Both the position numbers and the translations under genes were made by a program. Below the pieces are notes generated by a model. That model saw nothing but the letters and a program-made list of their open reading frames with translations. It was not told where the DNA came from and made no database searches. 43,901 bases of DNA from Microcaldota archaeon (GTDB lineage: Archaea; Micrarchaeota; Micrarchaeia; Micrarchaeales; CABMGC01): NCBI GenBank assembly GCA_030040265.1, contig JASHUB010000069.1:1-43901 (forward strand). The letters are read 5' to 3'. Below, piece after piece: positions 1 through 8,190 of this stretch (within the stretch, counting starts at the first letter, position 1; each line of letters starts with the position of its first letter).

Positions 1-1
1 C

Positions 2-1777
2 GTTTCGAGGCAGAGGTACTGGGGCATACCCATGCCGATATGGGAGTGCAAGTCGTGCAAGCGCACCACCACTGTCGGCTCGCTCGAGGAGCTCCGCGAG
101 AAGGCGATAAACAAGAACGACGTCGACTCGCTGCAGGACCTCCACAGGCCTTATATAGACATAATCAGGTTGAAGTGCTCGGAGTGCGGCGCGGACATGC
201 AGCGCCTGAAGGACGTGATAGACGTCTGGGTCGACTCTGCGGTCGCATTCAGGGCCAGCCTCACGAAGGAGGAGTTCGACAAGTTCTTCCCGGTCGACTT
301 CATACTAGAGGGCCACGACCAGTTCCGCGGATGGTTCTCATCGCAGCTGAAGATGGGCACGCTCGCATACGGCAAGTCGCCATTCAAGCACTGCGGCGTT
401 GACGGCTTCCTGCTCGCTGAGAAGGGAGTGGAGATGCACAAGAGCCTCGGCAACTACGTGCCGATGGACGAGATACTCAGGAGCTACGTCAGCGCTGACG
501 GCTTCAGGATGTGGTGCGCGGGGCACACGCCGTGGCTCGACCTGCTGTTCAACAAGGCGGAGATGAAGGAGGGCGAGAAGGCGGTGCTGACCATGTACAA
601 CATATCCAACCTGCTCGCCGAATACACAGACGCGATAGACTACTCGCCGAAGAAGGTCAAAAAGCCGAGGGCTCTTGGGAAGATGGCGCTCGAGGACGCA
701 TGGATAGTCTCCAGGCTCAACGGGCTGATAAAGACAGCGACCGACGGCTTCGAGAACTACGAGATGTACAAGTCGGTGAACGCGATACACGACTTCGTGC
801 TCAACGACCTGAGCCGGTTCTACCTCAAGCTCGCGAAGAAGAAGATACTTTATTCGGGCAAGAAGGAGGCTAGGGGCACGGTCGACATACTGTACTACGT
901 GCTATACAACCTGCTCATACTTTCGTCGCCGGTCACGCCGTTCCTATCGGAGCGCATATACCTCGACAGGTTCGGCGCACTCGAGAGCGTCTCGTTCGAG
1001 AAGTGGCCTAAGGCGGATGCGAAGCTGATGAGCGATTCTATAGAAGCGGAATTCGAGGCGGCTGACAGCGCGATAACCGCGATACTCAACAGCAGGGAGA
1101 AGGAGGAGCTGAAGCTCAGGTGGCCGCTCGCCAGGGCGACGGTCGAGGTCAACTCCGACTCGAGCTCAAATGCGCTGCAGAAGCTGGCGTACGTTGTCGA
1201 GGAGTACACGAACATAAAGCACCTGGACGTGAAGAAGGTCGCCTCGTTCAACGTGGAGGTAAGGCCGAACTTCGCGAAGCTCGGCCCCGAGTTCAAGGGC
1301 AATGCTGGCGCGGTTGCCGACGCCCTGAAGAAGGCGGACGCGAAGGCGCTGCGGTCGCAGGTCGAGTCTGCGGGCCATTACGCGCTGCACACATCGAAGG
1401 GAACGTTCAACGTCAAGGCGGAGCACTTCTCCGTTGTGGAGAGCGTGAAGAACGAGGCGGCGGTGCCGTTCAAGTTCGGCGTCGCGTACGTCGACAAGGA
1501 GATAAGCAACGAGCTCCGCGAGGAGGCGATGATAAGGGAGTTCGAGAGGCGCGTGCAGATGGCAAGGAAGCACGGGCAGATGAAGAAGGTCGACACCGTT
1601 GACGTGCACTACGAGCTGCCCGCCGCGCTCGCAGCCATAGTAAAGCACAATTCCAAGAAGATAATGAAGGACGTTAACGCGAAGACCCTGAAGGAGGGGA
1701 TAGACGTCCCGTCTGAGGCGCTCCAGTTCGATGTCGAGGACGGGAAGGTAAGGCTCATCGTCAGGAAGACTCGGTGA
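2..1777 (+). CDS. ileS: Isoleucyl-tRNA synthetase, C-terminal part (5' end outside window)
   Basis: Charges tRNA-Ile with isoleucine in the cytosol. The reading frame is open from base 2, so the N-terminal part (HIGH motif and most of the editing domain) lies upstream of the window. The first residues seen contain RYWGIPMPIW, a hallmark of IleRS just after the editing domain. A CxxC pair follows, then the lysine-loop region EMHKSLGNYV at about 427-462, an MHKS variant of KMSKS. The middle is the helical anticodon-binding domain. The last ~150 residues resemble the C-terminal extension typical of archaeal IleRS, including RVQMARKHGQMKKVD. The stop codon TGA at 1775-1777 lies inside the likely Shine-Dalgarno sequence (GGTGA) of the next gene, so the two are probably co-transcribed. 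Identification is firm. Confidence 0.97.
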   Translation, partial: VSRQRYWGIPMPIWECKSCKRTTTVGSLEELREKAINKNDVDSLQDLHRPYIDIIRLKCSECGADMQRLKDVIDVWVDSAVAFRASLTKEEFDKFFPVDFILEGHDQFRGWFSSQLKMGTLAYGKSPFKHCGVDGFLLAEKGVEMHKSLGNYVPMDEILRSYVSADGFRMWCAGHTPWLDLLFNKAEMKEGEKAVLTMYNISNLLAEYTDAIDYSPKKVKKPRALGKMALEDAWIVSRLNGLIKTATDGFENYEMYKSVNAIHDFVLNDLSRFYLKLAKKKILYSGKKEARGTVDILYYVLYNLLILSSPVTPFLSERIYLDRFGALESVSFEKWPKADAKLMSDSIEAEFEAADSAITAILNSREKEELKLRWPLARATVEVNSDSSSNALQKLAYVVEEYTNIKHLDVKKVASFNVEVRPNFAKLGPEFKGNAGAVADALKKADAKALRSQVESAGHYALHTSKGTFNVKAEHFSVVESVKNEAAVPFKFGVAYVDKEISNELREEAMIREFERRVQMARKHGQMKKVDTVDVHYELPAALAAIVKHNSKKIMKDVNAKTLKEGIDVPSEALQFDVEDGKVRLIVRKTR

Positions 1778-1781
1778 CCGC

Positions 1782-2501
1782 ATGAGGCTTGAAGGCAAGA
1801 ACGTTGTTGTTGTCGGCGTAGGAAGCGGGCTAGGGCCTGCCACTGTCTACTTCCTGCTCAGGGAAGGAGCGAATGTGATGATGGTTAGCAGGACAAGGGA
1901 CAGGCTCGAGGAGCTGAAGCGGCAATTCTCGAAGTATGGGAAGGTCGATTACACTGTTGGCGATCCGTCGACCGCGAAGGGCGCGGAAGCTGCGATGAAG
2001 GCTGTCGCGAAGAAGGTGAAGGGCATCGACGGCCTTGCGCTGCTTGCCGGGACGTATGTCGACACGCCCCTGCCCCAGATGAAAGAGTCGGACCTTGATC
2101 TCATGATCAACTCCAACATAAGGGCGCCTTTGAACGCGCTGAAGGCTGCGCTGCCGAACATGTCGAAGCAGTCGTCGGTCGTGATGGTCGCGTCGGTGCT
2201 CGGGCTGTACGGCGCTGCTGCCGGCACTGTCGCTTATTCCGCGACAAAGGCGGCGGTCGCGAAGTCGACGGAGGTGCTTGCGGCAGAGCTGGTAGGCAAA
2301 GGCATACGGGTGAACGCAGTCGCGCCGAAGAGCATGAACCACGACTTCGAACCGGAACGCGACTGGAAGAAGATGAGGAAGCTCGGCGACCAGGCGTGCC
2401 CTCCGGAGGACGTGGCGCGCGTAGTGACGTGGCTGATTACAGATGAATCGGAGTGGGTGGATGGCGTCGTCATACCGGTCCACGGCGGAGCCAGGAAGTA
2501 G
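1782..2501 (+). CDS. Short-chain dehydrogenase/reductase
   Basis: NAD(P)-dependent oxidoreductase of the SDR family, 239 residues, a normal length for classical SDRs. The Rossmann nucleotide-binding loop is GVGSGLG at residues 12-18, a variant of TGxxxGxG. LLAG near residue 88 matches the NNAG strand. The catalytic residues are visible: Ser138 in VASV, Tyr152 and Lys156 in YSATK. The C-terminus has the usual G-x-x-x-PVHGG ending. The ATG at 1782 follows GGTGACC with good spacing, four bases after the ileS stop. The substrate cannot be told from sequence; the downstream gene is convergent, so context gives no hint. Confidence 0.9.
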   Translation: MRLEGKNVVVVGVGSGLGPATVYFLLREGANVMMVSRTRDRLEELKRQFSKYGKVDYTVGDPSTAKGAEAAMKAVAKKVKGIDGLALLAGTYVDTPLPQMKESDLDLMINSNIRAPLNALKAALPNMSKQSSVVMVASVLGLYGAAAGTVAYSATKAAVAKSTEVLAAELVGKGIRVNAVAPKSMNHDFEPERDWKKMRKLGDQACPPEDVARVVTWLITDESEWVDGVVIPVHGGARK

Positions 2502-2732
2502 CTATCTCTGGTAAGGATAAGGCTCGTACTTTATCTCGCTCTTCTCGACTTTGCTCTCGCTCTTGAACTGCTTCCTTCTGGACATCTTGCCCCAGCAGTC
2601 CTTGCATATCACTATGCGGTTGATCTTGCTTACCCTGCGGGAGCTCTTCATGCAGTTGACGCATATCTTGCGCTTGCAGTAGTTGCACTGCTCGTACTTG
2701 AATATCTCGTTGCCGCATCGCTCACATATCAT
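2502..2732 (-). CDS. Small double-CxxC zinc-ribbon protein
   Basis: A 76-residue basic protein with four CxxC pairs: CERC, CNYC, a CVNC pair and CKDC, enough for two zinc-binding knuckles. The C-terminal third is highly charged (Lys/Glu/Ser) and ends in PYPYQR. I chose the ATG at 2732 (MICERCG). The frame stays open to a TTG at 2753, but a TATA box at 2773-2782 predicts transcription starting near 2750. The stop abuts the stop of the convergent SDR gene. No named family recognised; a nucleic-acid or ribosome-associated role would be a guess from zinc fingers plus basic charge. Confidence 0.7.
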   Translation of the reverse strand: MICERCGNEIFKYEQCNYCKRKICVNCMKSSRRVSKINRIVICKDCWGKMSRRKQFKSESKVEKSEIKYEPYPYQR

Positions 2733-2772
2733 TGAAATCCACTGAGAATACAAGTGTTTTATGAAGGCGAAG

Positions 2773-2782
2773 ATATAAAAAG
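2773..2782. promoter_or_regulatory. Shared TATA element between divergent genes
   Basis: ATATAAAAAG in the 80-base gap between the zinc-ribbon gene (minus) and the small membrane protein gene (plus). It lies about 35 bases before the ATG at 2813 and about 40 before the ATG at 2732, so it could serve either direction or both. Assigned from position and composition only. Confidence 0.5.
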
Positions 2783-2812
2783 CTGCACATCTCTATTAGC
2801 TTAAGTGTTCCG

Positions 2813-3040
2813 ATGCCTAGCGATGTCGTCATTCAGGCGGAGCTGTACGTGGCAATTGCCGTAGTGGTCCTGAGCATCGCCGCAATAGCATCTTTCATCG
2901 TTTTCAGGGGAGGCCTCGTGTTCTACGTTCTTGCGGCGGTCGCCATAATACTAGGGCTGTACATGTCTTACTTCATCTCCAAGCAGTCGAGGGAGGAGGC
3001 CCAGCCCGCAGCTAAGAGGACAAGGAAAAGGAGCAGATAG
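2813..3040 (+). CDS. Small two-helix membrane protein, unknown function
   Basis: A 75-residue protein with two hydrophobic helices, at about residues 10-31 and 34-55, joined by a short FRGG turn. A cytoplasmic-looking tail rich in Lys/Arg follows (AAKRTRKRSR at the end). Both helices are Ala/Val/Ile rich with no charged residues. The ATG at 2813 sits about 35 bases after a TATA box. The gene ends eight bases before topA starts, so the two are probably co-transcribed. No family recognised. Confidence 0.65.
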   Translation: MPSDVVIQAELYVAIAVVVLSIAAIASFIVFRGGLVFYVLAAVAIILGLYMSYFISKQSREEAQPAAKRTRKRSR

Positions 3041-3048
3041 TTGGTTGA

Positions 3049-5283
3049 ATGCCCAAGCTGATCGTCGCAGAAAAGCCAAGCGTAGCCGTCAGGATAGCCA
3101 CCTCGCTGAGCGAGGCGCAGCCCAGGCGCGGCAACCTTGGCGGCGTGGGCTACTTCGAGTTCATGAAGGACGGCGACACTGTCTACGTGGTCGCGGCGGC
3201 GGGCCACCTCTTCATGCTCAGGCAGAAGAGCGGCGGGAGGGAGCTGCCTGTCTTCGACGTAGAATGGGTCGAGTCGTACAAGGAGAACAAGAACGCGGCG
3301 TTCACGAAGAAGTATCTCGACGCGATAAAGGAGGTCGGCAAGAAGTGCAACACTTTCATCAACGCCTGCGACTACGACATAGAGGGGACGGTCATAGGCA
3401 CGAACATAATCAAGGACATAGTCAACGGCACCGCGAACTCAGCACTCCAAGGCCAGAAGGTCATGAGGATGCGGTTCTCCACTACGACCCGCTCGGACCT
3501 GCTGGCGGCGTACGCCAAGCTTGACACTTTCGACAAGAACAACTTCGACGCCGGAGAGGCGAGGCACACCCTCGACTGGATGTGGGGAATAAACTTCAGC
3601 CGGGCGCTCATGCGCGCAGTCATGATCAGCGGGCAGCGCAGGATAGTCAGCATCGGCAGGGTGCAGGGCCCCACGCTTGCGATACTCGCGAAGAGGGAGA
3701 AGGAGATCAAGGAGTTCATCTCCAAGCCGTTCTGGAAGCTGTTCATCGACGCCAACGAAGTGACCTTCGAGAACGTGAAGGGCAGCATGTTCGAGAAGCC
3801 CACCGCGGAGGCCGCGCTCGAGAAGTCGAAGAAGGGCAATGTCACGGTCAAGGCCGTGGATGTGCGCGAGATAACCGTAAGCCCGTACCCGCCGTTCGAC
3901 CTCACATCGCTGCAGCTGGAGGCGAACAGGACGCTGCGCATGGACCCGTCGAAGACTCTTGCAACGGCGCAGCTGCTGTACGAGAAGGCGCTCATATCCT
4001 ACCCGAGAACGTCGTCGCAGAAGCTGCCTCCTACGCTGAACCTGCCGAAGATAATAAACGAACTTTCTAAGAACGACACTTACATGGACCTTGCCGACAG
4101 GCTGATAAAGGGTTCGCGCTTCAAGCCAGTTGAAGGGCACAAGGTGGACGAGGCCCACCCTGCCATATATCCCACTGGCGAGAGGCCAGGCACCATAACG
4201 GATGACGAGGCACGGCTCTACGACCTGATAGTCAGGAAGTTCCTATCGGTCTTCGCAGAGAACGCAGTCAAGGAGAGCACGAAGGTGACGCTCGACGCAG
4301 GCGGCGAGCTGTACACTGCCAGCGGAATGGTCATGAAGAGCCCAGGATGGACGGAGTTCTACGGACAGTACTATAGGAAGGACGAGATGGAGATGCCGAA
4401 GCTCCGGGTCGGCGAGGTGGTAGACGCGAAGAAGATCTACATGAAGGAGCTGAAGACAGAGCCGCCGAAGAGATTCACGAAGGCCAGCCTCATCGCGCTG
4501 CTCGAGAAGAAGGACCTCGGCACGAAGGCGACTAGGACGGAGGTCATAGACACGCTGTTCAGGAGGGAGTACATCAAGGACACGAGCATCGCTGTCACGG
4601 ACTTCGGCATGAGCGTGTACGACGCGCTGAGCAAGTACAGCGGAGAGATAGTGGATGAGGAGCTCACCAAGACGCTAGACACGGACATGGAGGACATCAT
4701 TGCCGGGAAGAAGACAGAGGGCGAAGTGATCGACGAGGGCAAGGGCATCATAAGGAGGATAATGACGGTGTTCAAGAAGAACGAGAAGGAGATAGGAGTC
4801 GCGCTCAACATGGGCATCAAGTCCGACGCGCAGGCGCAGGTTCTGGGCAAGTGCCTCAAGGACGGCGGCAACCTGGTGATAAAGCGCTCGAAGAAGGGCA
4901 ACCTCTTCGTCGGGTGCGCCAACTGGCCGGCGTGCAACAACGCGTATCCGTTGCCGCACAACGCCAAGATCGTGCCGACGGGCAAAGTCTGCGAGCAGTG
5001 CCACACCCCGAAGGTCAAGGTATTCAGGAAGGGCAAGCGCCCGTTCGAGATGGACCTTGACCCGAACTGTCCGACGAAGAAGGACTGGGGCAAGGCGTCC
5101 GAGGGCGAGGGCCACGTGGTGGCGGTAAAAGCCTCTGAGCTTCCGAGGCAGGCAGCGGCACCGGCTGCGCCTATCGCGGTGGCCGCGATGCCAAAGCCTA
5201 AGAAGCCGAAGGTAGTAAAGGAAACTGGCGTCGCGAAGATCAAGGCGAAGAGGAAGGCGCCGGCGAAGAAAAAGAAGGAGTGA
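3049..5283 (+). CDS. topA: DNA topoisomerase I (type IA)
   Basis: Relaxes negatively supercoiled DNA through a transient 5'-phosphotyrosine link. The 744 residues show the full type IA layout. The Toprim domain starts at MPKLIVAEKPS and has the acidic motif DYDIEG at 108-113. The catalytic Tyr318 lies in ISYPRTSS. SIGRVQGPTL and a cleavage-domain tail follow. Cysteine pairs at about residues 625-670 (CANWPAC and CEQC) form the expected zinc ribbon. The last ~50 residues are a low-complexity Ala/Pro/Lys tail, probably a flexible DNA-binding extension. A GGTTGA precedes the ATG. No reverse gyrase helicase domain is attached. Confidence 0.96.
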   Translation: MPKLIVAEKPSVAVRIATSLSEAQPRRGNLGGVGYFEFMKDGDTVYVVAAAGHLFMLRQKSGGRELPVFDVEWVESYKENKNAAFTKKYLDAIKEVGKKCNTFINACDYDIEGTVIGTNIIKDIVNGTANSALQGQKVMRMRFSTTTRSDLLAAYAKLDTFDKNNFDAGEARHTLDWMWGINFSRALMRAVMISGQRRIVSIGRVQGPTLAILAKREKEIKEFISKPFWKLFIDANEVTFENVKGSMFEKPTAEAALEKSKKGNVTVKAVDVREITVSPYPPFDLTSLQLEANRTLRMDPSKTLATAQLLYEKALISYPRTSSQKLPPTLNLPKIINELSKNDTYMDLADRLIKGSRFKPVEGHKVDEAHPAIYPTGERPGTITDDEARLYDLIVRKFLSVFAENAVKESTKVTLDAGGELYTASGMVMKSPGWTEFYGQYYRKDEMEMPKLRVGEVVDAKKIYMKELKTEPPKRFTKASLIALLEKKDLGTKATRTEVIDTLFRREYIKDTSIAVTDFGMSVYDALSKYSGEIVDEELTKTLDTDMEDIIAGKKTEGEVIDEGKGIIRRIMTVFKKNEKEIGVALNMGIKSDAQAQVLGKCLKDGGNLVIKRSKKGNLFVGCANWPACNNAYPLPHNAKIVPTGKVCEQCHTPKVKVFRKGKRPFEMDLDPNCPTKKDWGKASEGEGHVVAVKASELPRQAAAPAAPIAVAAMPKPKKPKVVKETGVAKIKAKRKAPAKKKKE

Positions 5284-5285
5284 TC

Positions 5286-5855
5286 ATGGACGTTTATCCA
5301 AGCATGTACAGGAAGATGAAGCGCGGGCCGCAGGTCGTGCTCCCGAAGGACATAGGGCTCATCATGGCGTATGCGGGGATAAGCAAGGACAGCGTCTGCG
5401 TCGATGCGGGCACCGGGAGCGGCTGGCTCGCGCTGAGCCTCGCGAGAGTCACCAAGCACGTGTACAGCTACGACGTCAGGAAGGAGTTCATACAGATCGC
5501 GGAGGACAACAGGGAGCTGCTCGGCATCGACAACATCACGTTCAAGAACAAGGATGTCACGAAGAAGATAGATGAGACAGACGTGGACCTGGTCACTTTC
5601 GATTTCCAGAACAGCGACAAGGGCCTTGGCAACGCGAAGAAGGCGCTGAAGAAGGGAGGCGTGGTCATGGGTTACCTTCCGAACACGGAGCAGGTCCGTG
5701 TCTTCGTCAAGCAGCTCAACAAGCTCAAGTTCGCAGACGTGCACGCCGTTGAGATGATACTAAGGGACCTTCTCGTAAGGGAGGAGGGGGTTAGGCCGAG
5801 CACGAAGGGAGTCTGGCACACCGGATACCTAGTATTTGCCAGAAAGGGGGCCTGA
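5286..5855 (+). CDS. trmI: TrmI-type tRNA (m1A57/58) methyltransferase, short form
   Basis: Probable SAM-dependent methyltransferase acting on adenine N1 in the tRNA T-loop. RGPQVVLPKD near the start, the SAM-binding VDAGTGSGW loop and the C-terminal RP-x-x-K-G-x-WHTGYLVFARK block match the TrmI/Gcd14 family. It is only 190 residues, against about 250 for typical TrmI. The N-terminal beta-barrel of roughly 60 residues is missing and the protein begins right at the catalytic domain. I start it at the ATG at 5286: GGAG at 5277-5280 is well placed, whereas the GTG at 5280 overlaps it. The Shine-Dalgarno lies inside the end of topA, so expression is coupled. Its 3' end overlaps the convergent HAD gene by 27 bases. 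Confidence 0.82.
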   Translation: MDVYPSMYRKMKRGPQVVLPKDIGLIMAYAGISKDSVCVDAGTGSGWLALSLARVTKHVYSYDVRKEFIQIAEDNRELLGIDNITFKNKDVTKKIDETDVDLVTFDFQNSDKGLGNAKKALKKGGVVMGYLPNTEQVRVFVKQLNKLKFADVHAVEMILRDLLVREEGVRPSTKGVWHTGYLVFARKGA

Positions 5856-6419
5856 CAGCAGCAGCTGTTCTATTTCGTTCCAGTTCTTTGCAGTGTGCAC
5901 GCCGAATGCAGCTGCAGAGCGGAGATGCTTCGCGTTCCATGGCTGCAGGAACATGATAGCGCCCTTGCCGTGCACCCTCGCATCCTTGAGGACGTCGAAG
6001 AAGTCGTCGATGTGGATGTCGGTGTCGGGCTGCATCTTGCTCCCGAGCCTAGGCACGATGACTATCTTGTCGTGGGGGATGCCCTTGCCGTTAAGCCACT
6101 TCTCGGCGCTCTCCTTCCCGCCGACAGTCGCTGTGATTATGCTTATCGAGTACCTGTCCTTCAGCCTGTTCAATACGGATGGCGCTTCGTTGTCCACGAG
6201 CCGTATGCTTTCATGGGCGTCCCAGAGGCGCTTGAACATGTCAAGATATTCACTCTCTCCTATGTGCTTGAACGCATCGTGGTCAAGAAGGTGACCCCGT
6301 ATCTCCTCCTTCTGGACCGCCGCCCCGTGCTCGCTTTTTGCTATCTCAAGCCAGCGCTCGACCGAATCGGATAGCACGCCCTCGAGGTCTATCCCCAGTG
6401 TAGGCTTGTTGCCGTTCAT
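5829..6419 (-). CDS. HAD-superfamily hydrolase, 5'-nucleotidase-like
   Basis: A 196-residue protein with HAD-fold features. Motif I is GIDLEGVL (Asp11, then Glu13 where most HAD phosphatases have a second Asp). Motif II is in IITATV, and the acidic motif IV is HIDDF. The arrangement resembles the NT5C-like 'putative nucleotidase' group. A cap-like helical segment covers about residues 20-85. The start ATG overlaps the rfcS stop (ATGA at 6416-6419), so translation is coupled to the clamp-loader gene. Substrate unknown. The D-to-E change in motif I could alter the phosphatase chemistry or be a tolerated variant. Confidence 0.75.
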   Translation of the reverse strand: MNGNKPTLGIDLEGVLSDSVERWLEIAKSEHGAAVQKEEIRGHLLDHDAFKHIGESEYLDMFKRLWDAHESIRLVDNEAPSVLNRLKDRYSISIITATVGGKESAEKWLNGKGIPHDKIVIVPRLGSKMQPDTDIHIDDFFDVLKDARVHGKGAIMFLQPWNAKHLRSAAAFGVHTAKNWNEIEQLLLSGPLSGKY

Positions 6420-7381
6420 TTCTCCTTGCTGAGAAGCGCGAACCTCGCGAGCATCGCCTCGAGCTGGATCCTGTCATTCGCCCCCTCTACGATCCTGAAG
6501 TTGTAGTCGCCGATGAGGCTTATGAGCCGGAGCTTGAGCTTGTCCTCGAGCTCCATGTTGAGCGCCTCGCGGTAGCACTGCAGCAGCACGTCTTCCCCGC
6601 TCATCCCGTACTTCAGCGTCAGCGTGTTGAGGTCGTCCCTTGCAGGCACGAACTCCCCGTTTAGCGCGTGCTTGAGCATCGACGCCACTTCCGTGGGACG
6701 CGCCCTTGACGCGATATCGTAGATCAGGTTCTCGGTGATCTTCTTCTCCGAGACGCCGGCGCTCTGCATTATGTTCGTGAGTTTCCTGAGGTCGCCTTCG
6801 CTAACGTATATGAGCGCGTTCTTCGATTTCTCGTCGACCTTGAGGCTCTCTGCCTCCGCGACCCTGTCGATGTACTTCAGCATGTGCTGCTCGGTCAGCG
6901 GCTTGAACCTCAGCACCACGCACCTCGACTGGATGGGCTCTATTATCTTGCTTGCGTAGTTTGCGCTGAGTATGAATCTTGTGGTGGCCGAGTACTTCTC
7001 CATGGTCCTCCTGAGCGCGTGCTGCGCCTCCGGGGTGAGCGCGTCCGCCTCGTCAAGGAAGATTATCTTCAGGAGTCCGCTCGACAGCGGCAGCGTTCTT
7101 GCGAACTCTTTCACCTTGCCGCGTACTACGTCGATTCCTCTGCTATCCGATGCGTTGAGTTCGAGGAACGCCTCGTTCATCTTGTCTCCGTACATCTCGC
7201 GTGCCATGGCAATCGCAGATGTCGTCTTGCCCACTCCTGCAGAACCTGCAAATATCATGTTTGGGAAGTTCATGACCTTGACGAACGCCTTGAGCTTGTC
7301 GACTATCGCCTCCTGGCCTATGACCTCGCTGAGCTTCGCTGGGCGGTATTTCTCCGTCCACGATTGGTCAAGCGCAGGCAT
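6416..7381 (-). CDS. rfcS: Replication factor C small subunit
   Basis: AAA+ ATPase of the clamp loader that opens and loads the PCNA ring at primer ends. It has 321 residues, typical of archaeal RfcS. WTEKYRPAKLSEVIGQ at the start is the RFC box. Walker A is GSAGVGKT (46-53), Walker B is FLDEADAL (about 108-115), and the SRC arginine-finger motif is at 152-154. The C-terminal third is the helical collar domain. The ATG at 7381 follows a GGGGAT Shine-Dalgarno-like stretch. An AT-rich element at 7423-7436 is the probable promoter. The large subunit gene is not in the window. Confidence 0.96.
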   Translation of the reverse strand: MPALDQSWTEKYRPAKLSEVIGQEAIVDKLKAFVKVMNFPNMIFAGSAGVGKTTSAIAMAREMYGDKMNEAFLELNASDSRGIDVVRGKVKEFARTLPLSSGLLKIIFLDEADALTPEAQHALRRTMEKYSATTRFILSANYASKIIEPIQSRCVVLRFKPLTEQHMLKYIDRVAEAESLKVDEKSKNALIYVSEGDLRKLTNIMQSAGVSEKKITENLIYDIASRARPTEVASMLKHALNGEFVPARDDLNTLTLKYGMSGEDVLLQCYREALNMELEDKLKLRLISLIGDYNFRIVEGANDRIQLEAMLARFALLSKEK

Positions 7382-7422
7382 GCCATCCCCTGATAATAAG
7401 CAGATAGATTATGGTGCTAAAC

Positions 7423-7436
7423 AATATTTAATATTA
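7423..7436. promoter_or_regulatory. AT-rich divergent promoter, near-palindromic
   Basis: AATATTTAATATTA, with AATATT repeated, lies between rfcS (minus) and the EamA-like gene (plus). Its centre is about 31 bases from the plus ATG at 7461, which would give an almost leaderless mRNA, and about 49 bases from the rfcS ATG. It is the only TATA candidate for both genes. Confidence 0.5.
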
Positions 7437-7460
7437 TGCTTCTCTATCTAATGAGATGCC

Positions 7461-7820
7461 ATGGTCAGCGAGTACTTTATCATAGGAATCACGCTGTTGT
7501 CGGCGCTGATCGCATCGTTCGCCCAGTACCTTTTCAAGCGCGCGGTGCCCAAGTTCCACTTCAACCTTAAGGACATAGCCGGGCTGTTCAGGAACAGGCT
7601 GCTTGTCACTGCGCTTGCGATATACGTGGCGGACCTGGCAGTGTACCTGGTCGCGCTCCACTACGGGCAACTCTCGTTCGTGTACCCCGTCTTCGCCAGC
7701 TCATTCATCTTCACGCTGCTGCTGTCGAAGTTCGTGCTTAAGGAGAAGACAAGCGCGCTCCGCGTGCTTGGCATACTGATGGTGTTCGCCGGCATAGTGA
7801 TAGTGGCGTTGACGTACTAG
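7461..7820 (+). CDS. Half-size EamA/SMR-like membrane protein A
   Basis: 119 residues with four hydrophobic helices (about 6-22, 48-66, 73-90 and 99-118). This is the layout of one EamA repeat or of a small multidrug resistance (SMR/EmrE) subunit. FAQYLFKRAVPK in helix 1, HYGQLSFVYPVFASSF in helix 3 and LKEKTSALRVLGILMVFAG before helix 4 are typical of the family. A similar four-helix protein follows directly, so the two probably form a heterodimer equivalent to one full EamA transporter. The substrate is unknown: a metabolite, drug or lipid-linked sugar could all fit. Confidence 0.8.
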   Translation: MVSEYFIIGITLLSALIASFAQYLFKRAVPKFHFNLKDIAGLFRNRLLVTALAIYVADLAVYLVALHYGQLSFVYPVFASSFIFTLLLSKFVLKEKTSALRVLGILMVFAGIVIVALTY

Positions 7821-8186
7821 GTGTTCGTGTTGCAAAAAGAGACAAAAGAGTTCTTCATGGCGCTCCTCCTGGTCAGCACGATCCTTGGAGGCGTGGGCCA
7901 GCTGCTGCTCAAGATAGGCATATCAAACCCGACGCACCTGGCTCTCGGAACGGTTGGCCTGGTCGGCTTCATAGTGCTCGGGTTCATCGCGTACGTCGCC
8001 TCATCGGGATTTTACCTTTACGTTCTTGGTAGGATGCACCTCAGCTGGGCGTACGGATTCGGCGGCATAAGCTACATAGCCGCAACGATACTAGCGATGC
8101 TGGTCCTCTCGGAAGCGGTGAGCCCGCTACGATGGGCCGGGATCATAATCATAGCGATAGGCACCGCACTGGTAGGGCTGAGCTGA
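7821..8186 (+). CDS. Half-size EamA/SMR-like membrane protein B
   Basis: Four-helix partner of the preceding protein, 121 residues if started at the GTG at 7821. GGVGQLLLKIG in helix 1, LSWAYGFGGISYIAATILA in helix 3 and SEAVSPLRWAGIIIIAIG before helix 4 mirror the first protein. The GTG at 7821 follows the upstream stop codon directly. GTG 7827 and the ATG at 7857 (MALLLVST) are alternatives that would shorten the N-terminus without losing a helix. ArnE/ArnF-like pairs show that such split transporters can act as heterodimers. Confidence 0.75.
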   Translation: MFVLQKETKEFFMALLLVSTILGGVGQLLLKIGISNPTHLALGTVGLVGFIVLGFIAYVASSGFYLYVLGRMHLSWAYGFGGISYIAATILAMLVLSEAVSPLRWAGIIIIAIGTALVGLS

Positions 8187-8190
8187 TCGG

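Noticed and set aside
2..1777. Valyl- or leucyl-tRNA synthetase for the first gene
   Set aside because: RYWGIPMPIW and the C-terminal archaeal extension match isoleucyl-tRNA synthetase better.
5280..5288. GTG start of trmI overlapping the topA stop
   Set aside because: The GGAG Shine-Dalgarno at 5277-5280 overlaps this GTG and fits the ATG at 5286.
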